Shown here piece after piece: positions 54,515 to 64,000 of a DNA stretch of 64,000 nt. The notes beneath the pieces are model-generated. The model was not told the origin of the DNA, searched no databases, and saw only the letters and a program-made list of their open reading frames with translations. How positions within the stretch are numbered: position 1 is the stretch's first letter; every line of letters starts with the position of its first letter. Where the stretch lies: assembly GCA_022575985.1 (NCBI GenBank), contig JAKSXM010000263.1:6676001-6740000 (forward strand), written 5' to 3'. Both the position numbers and the translations under genes were made by a program. Source of the DNA: Anagrus nilaparvatae (taxonomy: Eukaryota; Arthropoda; Insecta; Hymenoptera; Mymaridae).

Positions 54515-55315
54515 AGTTTCATCACTATCATTACGAAAACTTTCACATACACTTGTATTTTCTTCATCATCATTACTGCAATAATTCGCTTGTCTGCAAT
54601 CTCAATATGGCCGACCTTGTGGCAGCGGTAACATCTTCTGCTTTGAAAATTATTATTATTATTACTTCCCCTGCCACGGCCATTTCCTCTATTGAAATTT
54701 TCACGGTAATTGTTTCCACGGTAGTTCCCTCTAAAATTTCTTCTACTACGATTTACCGTGTAGTAACTTGGCGCGTTAAAACTTTGCTCCTCCTGGTCAC
54801 CCCACTTAACTTCTTGCAATAACTTGTTTTTAACACTATCGGTGGTAATTTCTTGACAGGAACTTTCGAATCCCATTATCATGGGTTTATAATCATCCGG
54901 AAGTCCTGACAGCAAAAAAGCGCCAACTAACTCATCCGGTAATTTACAATTTAGTCCATTTAATTTATATGCTGTAGTTATTATCGTTTTTATATATTTT
55001 TCAACTGAATCAAAATTTAGTTGAGCATAGCTGCTTGAATAAAATAACTTTTGTCCAAAATCTCTCATGCGCATACGCCTCTTTCAATTTATCCCATGTT
55101 GCTTTCGCCTCGCGGTTGGCTTCTTTCACATGTACATACGTTGTTGGATGAATAAATAACGATATTTTAGTCCATGCTTTTTCTATCTTCTTAGCATCCG
55201 TACATAACTGTTTTCCTGGCGGTGCTTCAATTGTATCCCACAACTCCTCGTGGCGAAGATAAGCCTCCATGGCAAAACACCAATCGTGAATTTTTGCGGC
55301 CCATGAGGCGTTCAA
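54496..55315 (-). pseudogene. Copia gag with zinc knuckle
   Basis: Two overlapping frames (55315-55010 and 55074-54496) give NASWAAKIHDWCFAMEAYLR, the LWDTIEAP and AWTKISLFIHPT blocks, then LNCKLPDELVGAFLLSGLPD, characteristic of copia gag (UBN2 type). An RGN-rich stretch precedes the zinc knuckle CYRCHKVGH. The fourth ligand, Cys, is only found in another frame, so a frame break lies inside the knuckle. A methionine start is uncertain. Confidence 0.8.
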
Positions 55316-55434
55316 TGCATGGTGTGTACGCGCCTAATTTACCACTGATTTTTACTTTTTATTATTAATTTTCTTTACACAAACTTTTTCCTCATCACCA
55401 TTTATTGATTTATTAATTAATCTGCACTTTTAAA

Positions 55435-55445
55435 GGCCCATAACC
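55435..55445 (-). other. Copia primer-binding site
   Basis: The minus strand reads GGTTATGGGCC, the same core that Drosophila copia uses to prime from a half initiator tRNA-Met. It sits just upstream of gag and just downstream of the LTR end ...TATATCA. Confidence 0.75.
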
Positions 55446-55447
55446 TC

Positions 55448-55640
55448 TGATATAATTAAGTGATGGGATATTATAGGTTAATTAATAACTCATTACTTAG
55501 CGTGTATATATAAATGTTTATTGCTCGGGTGACCGATACGCTCTGAGATGAAGAGACGAGTACGTCTTTCTCCCCTCTCTCTTACTAATACATATACAAT
55601 ATAAATGTATTGAATTATAACATAACAAAACAAATACCCA
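55448..55640 (-). repeat. Copia 5' LTR (candidate)
   Basis: Next to the primer-binding site, a segment bounded by TGGGTATTTG and TATATCA (minus strand) has TG..CA ends and about 193 bp. The outer boundary is a guess, since no second LTR copy was found to compare. Confidence 0.4.
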
Positions 55641-55644
55641 GAAT

Positions 55645-57010
55645 TGGGATTCTTGTATGATCTAGGCCCTTCTTTGTTTTTTCGCCATGGATCGTTATAA
55701 CTTTTAGCAAAATATTTTTTTTAATTCAGATTAGAGAATACTTAATTATCTAAATTAATAAAATTCTTCAATTATGAAAATACATATATTTTAAATGTGC
55801 AATTACAAATTAAGAAATTTTATTTGCCAAAAATTAGTTTTTTTTTCTTCATAAGCATTCAATTTTACGCATGAAAAATACTTTGATTTCACAAACATCC
55901 TTGTATTAAATGGCATATTCATGTAATGACCCAACGCAAAATGTTTTTTAAAATATTTAATTTTAATAAAATAGAATAGAAGAAATGAAAAAAATTACTA
56001 TAAAACATGCAATAAAATACGTTAAAAAAAAAATAAATATGCAAAAATTTATTAAATTTTCGATAAATTAAAAAGATAATAAGTAGAAGCTACTTTAGGG
56101 ACTTTCTACTTGATTTTCTATCAAGTAATATTTTAACCGCATACATCATTTTTAACTTAGCAATTTATGTATTACACACAATCACAAATATTCAAGAAAA
56201 AAAAAACATGCAACGAACTTTCATATAAGGTTTTTTTTTAGCAAGTTACAATATACAATTAGAGTTCAATTAATCAGTGTGTATATTGGATTTTAAACTC
56301 ATCGCAGTTTGTTTATTCAATTTAATTTAATTTTATGTTGCTTTTATAATTTATAAAAAATATAAACATTACATAAAACAAAATTTTATTAATTTTTTTT
56401 TAATAAACTTAAAAAATTTATAATTATATATGTAAGATCAAAATCTAGAATAAGAGGCAAATTCAAATTCTCAGAACATGATGTTGACTTGTTTGGGTAA
56501 ACTTATACTTTGAATCTTGCATAAAAAAGCTGAACTTTTTTCACTCTTGTTTAATATTGAAATCGTAAGATATTTTAACATCTGAAACTTTATACGAAGG
56601 TGACAGACTTAAGCAAACCAAGTATAAAGATTAAGAAATTTTCTTATCCTTACTTTAAATTTAAAAAATAAAAAAGGTTTTATCTCTAAAGTTATTTAAT
56701 TTAAAAAAAAAATATTTCATTTTTGGGGTTAATTGTTAATATAATAAGCATGAAAAGTTTGTTTTTTTATAAATAGTTTTTAAACATCAATCATATAAAA
56801 ATTATAACACAAATTTACATAAAGTATTTTAAAGAAAGATCTAAATTATTTGAAAAACGATTTTTAAAGAACAATTTACTAATATATTATGAATTAACTT
56901 GATTTCAAGCCTGTTTATTCAATTTTAAATACAAGCCTGATTGCACAGTAACTTTTAATAAAAAATATTTAAAATAAAGAATCTAAATTTAATTTTATTA
57001 AATCTAATAA
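55645..57010. other. AT-rich stretch without recognised genes
   Basis: No gene or ordered repeat is visible. Confidence 0.4.
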
Positions 57011-57017
57011 TGAAATG

Positions 57018-57710
57018 GAAAAAGAAAGAAGCAAACGCTTGGACGTCCTACTGGTAACGTTGGACATCAAATATGCGTTTAACTCAGCCAGGTGAGAGGA
57101 CATACTTCGATCCCCTGAGCAGGAATTCTGGATACCCAGGTACCTGGGGAAAGTCTATAAAGACTACCTGCGGAACCAAAGGCTGCTTTATGGCTTAGAT
57201 GGCAGGCGTAAAAGGATGCTAAGCTCGGACATCGCTGCAAGGTTTGGTGTTTGCCCAAGAGGGCCGGATCTGTGGATTGCCTTTTACGTCGGCCTGCTGC
57301 GTGTCGACCTCCTGAAAGGCATCTCCCTGACAGGGTATGCCGACGACGTGGACTTAACTATAAAGGTTAGGGACATGGAAGTACCCCAGGAGAGGTTGAA
57401 CCAAGTCATGAGACAGATCAGTTTTTGGATGGGAGAGCATGAGCCTCAGCTTACGATCCCAAAAACGGAGATCGTATTGCTGATATGTTGAAGAGTTCCC
57501 ATCATATTTGACATTAATGTCGACGATGGCAGGAATATTCACTCAATCCGAACTAGAACATCGATGAAGTACCTGGTTGTTCAGCTTAATAAAAAACTAA
57601 GCTTCTGGGGACAATTCCAAAGGTCAGATGAAAAGGCCGCGAGAAAAGACCCCCCTGTCAAAGGAGGCCTCCTGGCCTTATAGCAACTTAGGAGGCCAAA
57701 ACCAACGCCA
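57018..57710 (+). pseudogene. R1-type LINE RT fragment, first of two in tandem
   Basis: The region encodes an RT palm segment. An LDIKYAFNSA-like block comes first, then LTGYADDVDLTIKVRDM with an intact YADD, PQLTIPKTEIVLLI and, after a frame change, MKYLVVQLNKKLSFWGQF. It is richer in GC than its flanks and breaks off near 57710, just before the second copy begins upstream of the RT. Confidence 0.8.
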
Positions 57711-57820
57711 GCAAAATTCGCTGTGAAAGGAAGCTATGTATTGAAGTTGACAACGACCCCTGGGGACTTGGCTTCAAGATAGTTACGAAGAAGCTGAGGG
57801 GCTTCGCGGCCAGCTCGCTA

Positions 57821-58660
57821 ATGGACGAAGAGGAGGCAAAAACAGTCGTTGATGCCCTATTCCCGACAGACCCGACAAGAGTGGATCAAGAGGATAACAC
57901 CAATGTGGAGGATATCCCGGACTTTACGCAAGAAGAGCTGTTCGCTGCCGTGGACACCCTTAGAAATAAGAAAGCTCCCGGCCCAGACGGTATACCAGCC
58001 GAGATTATAAGATTAGCTGCACATGAGTGTCCATTATTGATGCTAAGGATGTACAACACATGCATCCGAACAGGAGTCTTTAGCAGGCGATGGAAAAAGG
58101 CAATACTGGTACTTATCAGCAAAGGAAAGGGTGATCCTACACTCCCATCCTACTGGCGACCACTAGGACTTTTGGATACAGCGGGAAAAAGATTCGAAAA
58201 GATGCTGCAACCTCGTATCTTAAACGCTGTAGAAGCAGCAGGAGACTTATCTCCTCGACAATATGGCTTTAGACGGGGGCGGTCCACCATTGGGGCAGTG
58301 AAGGAGGCCGTTAACGCGATAGCGAGGGCCCAAACGGGTAATCATTACTCTTGTAAAATTACTCTTTTGGTTACCCTTGATGTCAAGAATGCATTTAACT
58401 CGGCAAAGTGGACAGACTTCCTGCAAGGACTGAGTGACTTCGCAGTACCCAAATATTTGATGCGGGTAATGAAGAGCTACCTAAGTGACCGAGTACTCTT
58501 GTATGAGACTCTACAAGGTAAAAGGAGTAGGAAAGTGACAGCTGGCGTGGCTCAGGGTTCGGTACTGGGACCTGACTTATGGAACATTTTTAATGATGGT
58601 ATCCTGAGGCTGGAGTTAGCGGATGGCTTCTTCATGCGGATGATATTGCTCTCGTAATCA
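57821..58660 (+). pseudogene. R1-type LINE RT, N-terminal and palm
   Basis: KKAPGPDGIPAEIIRLAA, SYWRPLGLLDTAGKRFEKML, SPRQYGFRRGRSTIGAVKEA, TLDVKNAFNSAKWTDFL and AGVAQGSVLGPDLWNIFNDG are RT motifs in order. After a frame change near 58630 the catalytic box would read HADD in place of YADD. Confidence 0.9.
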
Positions 58661-59640
58661 TAGCAAGAAACGTACAACAGGCTCAGAACAGCTTGAACGT
58701 TTGCATGGTAAATACAAACATATGGATGGAAGAGCATGGATTAAGTCTTGCAGCTGCTAAGACAGAGATCGTAATGTTTACGGTGAATTAAATTCAAACT
58801 GTCATATTTACGCCGATACTAATCGACGAGGATACTGTCATAGAGACGAAAAGGTTCGTTAAATATCTAGGGATAACTCTGGACACGAAGCTGACTTATT
58901 GGGAGCACATCTCTCAAAGGGTCAAGAAGGCAGGTACCACGACGCAATCCCTAAACAGGCTGATTTCAAATATGAACGGCCCGAAGTCCAGCAAGAGGAA
59001 GCTACTAATGTCTGTAACTCACTCCATCCTATTGTATGCAGCAGAAATTTAGGCGAAGGCGTTAGACAAAGATATGTATGCGAAAGGCATAATAAGAGTT
59101 CAGAGGCAAGGTGCTCTGAGGGTTTCTTGCGCGTACAGGACTGTCTCGGAAGCGGCAGTCCTTGTGATCCGAGGCATTATCCCAATTAAGCTCCTCGCCA
59201 AAGAGCGTAAACTTATTTACGATAGAAAAAATGAAGGCGACATATCAAAGCGGAAGTTAGGAGGGATGTGATGCTGGAGTGGCAGACGCTCTGGGAGGAT
59301 CGCACAGACAGCGCATGGAACAGGCGTCTCATAAAAGATGTCGCTCCATGGATCCAGAGAGAACATGGGGAAGTGAATTACTTCTTGACCCAGTTTCTCA
59401 GTGGACACGGGCTTTTTCAGTCCTATCTCTTCAGGATGGGCAAAGTTGGAAGCTCCGAATGTGTGTTCTGTCCCGGCAAACGCGATGATGCGTATCACAC
59501 GTTCTTTCCTTGCGATCGGTGGGTGATCAAAAGGAGGGAATTGGAGGCGGAAATAGGCGACATTACGCCTGAAAATGTCGTTGAAAGAATGCTTCAAAAT
59601 GAAGAAGGATGGAGTGCTGTTGCAAGGTTCGTGTAGGATA
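58640..59640 (+). pseudogene. R1-type LINE RT C-terminus and zinc motif
   Basis: In shifting frames one reads HADDIALVIIARN, EEHGLSLAAAKTEIVMF, VKYLGITLDTKLTYWEHI, then LAKERKLIYDRK. The last part is NYFLTQFLSGHGLFQSYLFR with CVFCPGKRDDAYHTFFPC, the R1-clade C-terminal CCHC. At least three frame breaks or stops occur. Confidence 0.85.
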
Positions 59641-60164
59641 TTCTGCGAACTAAAAAGCTATTGACGACACCCTAACTAGGAGCCGTGTGTAGGAGCGACC
59701 GAGATGGGCGGTTTTTGCACGCGGCACCAAAGAGGGGACAATGTAGGACGTACAAGGATATCTATTTATTTATTTATTTATATACTTATTTATTTATTTA
59801 TTTATTTATATATTTATTTTTTTATAAACTTACTTATTTATCTAGTTGACGACACGGTGAAATAACAAGAAGGAGAAAGAAAGGATCTCCAGGATGAAAG
59901 GATTAATGGATGGACGGATCTTTAACCAAAGAAGATACATGGCCTTAAGTCAACCCGATGTAATGTGATAAACGGTTCCGGGCTGACTTGTATAAGGTAT
60001 GATGAGGGGTGAGTTTAGTCGGTAAACATGGGGCAATGCATTCTTTGCAGAGTGCCTTGCCATCCTGGAGTCCGACACTGTTCAGAACACCGGGTTCTGT
60101 TCGTGCGTAACGCATTCTCACCTCTTTGCCAGTGTGCAAAAAAAAAAAAAAAAAAAAAAAAATA

Positions 60165-61890
60165 ACTTCTAAATATTCACATATCTATAAAATAAATAAT
60201 AAAATTTAATTATTTAGCTATACCCCCCTCTGATGTCACCCTAAAATATACGGACCTTATTTTATTTAGTATATAAGTACTCTATAATAAATGAAATCAA
60301 ATTAATTTCATTAAATTATACCAAAACCTACCAGCAAATAATTCTTATTAGACTTGCATATTAATAGCATGTTTTTCTAACTCTGTATTAATCGTAATCT
60401 ATGTCGATATCATTTCGATTTATAACAAATCTTGGGTTTTTTTGGTCGTAACAGTATTTTCTTCAAATTATTTTACCAAATTCTAAAAAATAAATCTTTG
60501 TAAACTTTTTTATAGCTTTATATCAAAAGATTTTTTATTTTTTGTTTCTTTATATCAAAGGATAATGAAATTTCATGAAATTGTATATTTAACTTTGTTT
60601 TACTTAATCTATCCTCGTATCTTGGCCAAATTTAAAAATATTGCGTTTAAATATTAGTTGATTTAGTAATTTTTTAATTGTATTTTAATTTCTTTTTTCT
60701 TAACATTGAAATTTCTGAAATTAAAATATTAGCACGGATTGCCATCCATCGCCTATAAACAATGAAAAGCCGACAACATTTTATGCAAAATAATGTGAAG
60801 ACGCAGGATTAATTTATTAGGATGATTAACAAGGATATAAAATAAATATAATTTAAATAACTTCTACCATAATTTTATTAGCAGACGCACTACCGCAATG
60901 ACTATGAACAAGATTTAAATGTGAGACGCACACACATTCATACTTACACATTGACATATATACAAACACATGTAACACAACATATTGTTTATATTTATTT
61001 GAATTTCATAAATTTCTGTTCTTTCTGTTGAAAAAAGACTGTTTTTCAACAAAAATAATAATTTTTTACTCATGCTAAAATATTTTTTTTTTTTTGTAAT
61101 TCCTAATAATAGATCGATTTTATTATTTATAATAAAACCCAAAACATCTTTACTTTTTTTTTACTGTATTTTTTTAAAATTAAAAAATTTTAAATATTTA
61201 TGTAATCAAACAAAGAACAATAAATTTGTTTAACTATTTAATTATTGACCCACCTTATGATTTCTTATAAACACATTCATGAAAGGTAGATTTTCAAGCC
61301 CAAATCAGAGACGGGGTTGAAGTGAAAACTTGTTTAAAAAAAAACTGCTAACTGATTTGCGCCCTCATAATAAACATACAGTTTTAACATACCCTGTTTT
61401 AAACTACACAAAACAAAAATTTATAACCGGTTTGTGTGTTCACGCAACCAACGAGCATGGGACATGTTCGCTTATAACAGACCTGGTTATAATTTGAAGC
61501 TGTCTAGTATGCTCATATATATCTCTCTATATTATAAAATTATAACTACTGGCACTGTATTTATACTTTTGTAATTGTCCCTAAATTGAAAATATTCAAG
61601 TCCATTTCTCTTCCCCCCTTAAAAACGTCACTTTTTTACCCTTCCTCCTGCTGAGCACTTTTTCAAATACCCCATTCAATGAACATGTTCCATGTTAAAA
61701 CATATTCCCTAGTAATTTTTCCCGTACAATTTGAACTCACTAAAAATAGTAAAAAAAATTAGTAAATTAAAATAGTAAAAAAAAAGCACGCTGTTCGTGT
61801 CAAGATAAGCTATAATAAAATTTAATACACTAGAGAAACTTTTCGTTTCCCTGGCGATCTCTAAAATACCTTCAGGTATTTGTTCTAACA
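60165..61890. other. AT-rich stretch without recognised genes
   Basis: No gene, repeat array or palindrome is recognised. Confidence 0.4.
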
Positions 61891-61899
61891 CCTTTCATG

Positions 61900-62700
61900 G
61901 CCATGAAGAGCGTGGGTAATCAAGGGGGTTTTCAACCGTTGGTGTGGAAATATTCAGGTTACCTTTCCCACAACATTAATGGTTTGCTGCCCTAAATTTG
62001 TTCCTTTTGATATGCTTGCTCGTGCTTTTTCTTACAGCGAGAGCACTCAATAATCTTAATTCCTCGTCACCCACAATTGGCGCATATGGGGACTAGCTTA
62101 ACCTGTTTTAAGCCTGTTGGCTGTGTCTCCAACTGTGTCAGTGGAATCATCTGCCTGGGGGTGGGTCTATCTCGGCGTCTTATTCCACGGATTCTAACCC
62201 ATTGTATCAAGTACCGTTAAGTTTGTACCTAAAAGGGAAGAGCGGGAAATTGCTTACCTTGCGTGGAGCTAAAGCTTTCTTTTACTACGGGATTGGCTCA
62301 GGTTTGTTTAATTTTTGGTATTTTCCGTTTGTGGGCAGAGCTTTTTGGGGGCATGGAATTACGAGAGACGTCAGGGGTACTGGATTCGTCGCAGTCGTGG
62401 CTTATTCTGCATCGTCTTCCGATGTGGCATCAGAAATGGCGATTAAGAATTGTTCTCGTTTTGCTCGTAGCTTCCGTTGATGGTGGGGGTTCCTCAGCTT
62501 GGGCTGGTGCGTAGACCGCGTATATATAAATCACCTCACGGATGACGAGAGCGAAGATTGTATGAAGCTTGAGCTTGGGTTGGGATTCAGGTCTCTTTTC
62601 TTGGGTATGCCTCGCTTTCTTCTTCCAATGCACTTTGCTGCCTTCTTCACTTCTGCGACTACCAAGACAGTTACCCCTTGATTTGCTGATTTCTGAAAAA
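61900..62700 (-). pseudogene. Gypsy-like downstream pol and 3' region, decayed
   Basis: The segment is GC-richer and lies just downstream of the integrase fragments on the minus strand. A YNLRSRHP block (about 62530-62560), common near the end of LTR-retrotransposon polyproteins, and a CANCG..ECSRCKKKHE zinc-ribbon-like stretch (about 62020-62080) are visible between stops. Plus-strand frames here show no motifs. Assignment is by position and these two blocks only. Confidence 0.4.
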
Positions 62701-62977
62701 AGAGTTGGTTTGTGAATATTCTATTTTAGTTTGTGTGGAATTGGGATTTGGTGAGAAAGTTTTCAGTCTCAGTAAGTCCAGAATTTAGAATAGAATTTTT
62801 CAATTCGTACACCGTTGATGATAAAAATTTAGTTATCACATCCAGTTCCTTGCGTATTGGCGCTAGTTTCGCTAAAAAATGTCTTTCAGCGGACGATTGC
62901 GGCTAAGTCCTTCTAAGGACTATATCCTTCTCTTTAAAGAAGACTTTTAGTCGTAGTGCTTCTTTTTTTTGTCCATT

Positions 62978-63660
62978 TCATTTACTAAGTTTAGCTACTA
63001 AATTACGTAGTACATCCAGTCTTTTTAGTCTGCCTTTCCAAACTTCTGGGACTATTTTATGTACCTCAATGTTCAAGTGTTCCATAGCGTTGCTTTGTGA
63101 ATAATGTTCGTTATTGAATTCCGAACCATTGTCGGTCAACAAATAATTTGAAGTTTTCCAATGGAAGAGTACGAGCTCTTCGAAGGCATTAGAAACCATT
63201 TTTGCATTGGGTTTGCTTAAAGGTTTTAATTTGATCATCTGTGTGAAAAGATCTTAAAAAATGTTTGAATATTTAAAGCCGTTTTTGCTTCGAGAGAATT
63301 CCAAGAAATCTTCTGCAACTACAGCCCACGGCTTTTCCACTATGCGTTTGCCCATCAAGCCTTGTGGGGCAGTTTGGACTACTTTATGGCTTTGGCAAGT
63401 GGTTACATATTTTTCGGTATCATGGTAGATTCTAGGATAATAATAATCAGTAGCCAATCGATGATACGTTTTTGTTACACCGAAATTTCCTGACAAAGGT
63501 GTGTGCACTTCTTGTGGCGCCTGTAATCTTTGCCTCTCGGACAGTACTAATTATGTTCGTTGCCATTTATCGGGTCTAATAATTGGTCTCTTTTGTGTAT
63601 ATAGTGTCTCATCATGTATTGTAAAATGAATGTTTTCACTTACAGTTCGCTGAGAGATTT
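62978..63660 (-). pseudogene. Ty3/gypsy-type integrase fragment
   Basis: TPLSGNFGVTKTYHRLATDY and then YPRIYHDTEKYVTTCQSHK form the H2C2 zinc-binding module, with the final Cys replaced by His as read. GLMGKRIVEKPWAVVAEDFL starts the catalytic core with an Asp, and LLTDNGSEFNNEHY has the second. The two parts (63508-63254 and 63238-62978) are in different frames. The segment upstream of 63508 reads TLYTQKRPIIRPDKWQR with a stop. The third catalytic residue is not clear. Confidence 0.75.
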
Positions 63661-63664
63661 ATTT

Positions 63665-64000
63665 TATCTTCGCTTCTTTTAGTGCTCTATATAAGTGAAA
63701 ACATATTAAATTTTTACAACAAATAATGAATTTTTATAATAATTTGTTAAAAAAATAATGTAATTTTCGCCGGAATAAATTATATTTTTTAAAAAAGTAT
63801 TCAAAATTATTAATATTTTAATTTTAAAAGTATATAACAATAAACATTTTTTTCAAGAGAAAATGTCAAGAAGTAAAAAAATAAGAGAGAAATAATGAAG
63901 TTGGGAGCAAATTTTATATAATTTTTTTCCATCTATTATGAAAAACCCGAGAATAGGTCTTTTTTTACAAAACGTGCTCCCACCATTGAGTTGCATTAAA
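63665..64000. other. AT-rich end of the window
   Basis: No feature is recognised. The upstream RT of the gypsy-like element is not seen before the window ends. Confidence 0.4.

Larger units (their letters stand above)
47950..55640 (-). mobile_element. Ty1/copia retrotransposon, degraded and interrupted
   Basis: Gag, protease, integrase, RT and RNase H regions follow in copia order on the minus strand. The frame is broken several times, and 3.2 kb of unrelated DNA interrupts the integrase. A copia-type primer-binding site lies at 55435-55445. Only a 5' LTR candidate is identified. Confidence 0.85.
57718..60161 (+). mobile_element. R1-type LINE, 5'-truncated, with poly(A) tail
   Basis: This second copy begins near CERKLCIEVDNDPWGLGFKI (57721), upstream of the RT, and ends with an A-run at 60138-60161. 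Its 3' untranslated region has a (TTTA)n tract at 59763-59828. It stands out by a GC-richer composition. The family resembles the element at 9.5-10.7 kb. Confidence 0.85.

Noticed and set aside
62202..62681. Three overlapping plus-strand frames near 62.2-62.7 kb
   Set aside because: They are opposite to a decayed gypsy-like pol on the minus strand and contain no domain.

Overview
This is a eukaryotic, very AT-rich window that looks like intergenic or intronic DNA of an arthropod, most likely an insect. The retroelement classes present (R1-type and APE/RT LINEs, BEL/Pao, Ty1/copia, a gypsy-like fragment, a Penelope-like element) and the short AT-rich introns with GT..AG ends support this. I cannot name the species. 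No prokaryotic gene organisation is present, and most of the recognisable DNA is mobile elements or their remains.

Layout. 1-6.5 kb: a Penelope-like GIY-YIG remnant, degenerate tandem repeats, a 0.64-kb foldback and a short Helitron-like end. 6.57-7.0 kb: two adjacent ordered arrays, one of 22-bp CACGTG units and one of 30-bp units made of X-box-like palindromes. 7.05-9.06 and 24.43-26.46 kb: two copies of a ~2-kb element with 12-bp terminal inverted repeats, both carrying a spliced, frameshifted dynein light chain (Tctex1-type) gene fragment on the minus strand. 9.16-10.9 kb: two in-phase candidate exons with a 5'-truncated R1-type LINE in the intron, flanked by a 10-bp duplication. 11.16-13.37 kb: a 2.2-kb near-perfect palindrome whose two arms each hold the same exon-intron gene fragment. 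14.4-16.9 kb: a LINE split by a 1.1-kb palindrome inserted at a TA. 17.4-21.4 kb: more foldbacks. 22.0-22.6 kb: candidate exons of a host gene or pseudogene. 22.7-23.76 kb: an inverted-repeat element built from ~39-40-bp internal repeats. 27.06-28.38 kb: a palindrome with a perfect 8-bp target duplication. 28.9-32.3 kb: a nearly full APE/RT LINE. 33.1-38.9 kb: a BEL/Pao element with two LTRs. 40.5-42.3 kb: a chimeric remnant region. 44.8-47.0 kb: an inverted-repeat element containing a tRNA-like sequence, then a ~155-bp tandem array. 47.95-55.6 kb: a minus-strand copia element split by a 3.2-kb insertion that itself contains a second copy of the 27-kb palindrome family. 57.0-60.2 kb: two R1-type LINE copies in tandem. 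62-63.7 kb: a decayed gypsy-like pol.

The strongest signal is the density of long foldback elements: at least seven, from 0.33 to 2.2 kb. Several carry clear target-site duplications (8 bp at four loci, one of them low-complexity; TA at one), so they are real insertions and not assembly errors. Two families have picked up spliced host-type gene sequence. If transcribed, the palindromes would fold into long hairpins, so the window may hold hairpin-RNA loci derived from captured genes. That last step is inference. None of the retroelement genes appears intact, apart from the BEL integrase reading frame.
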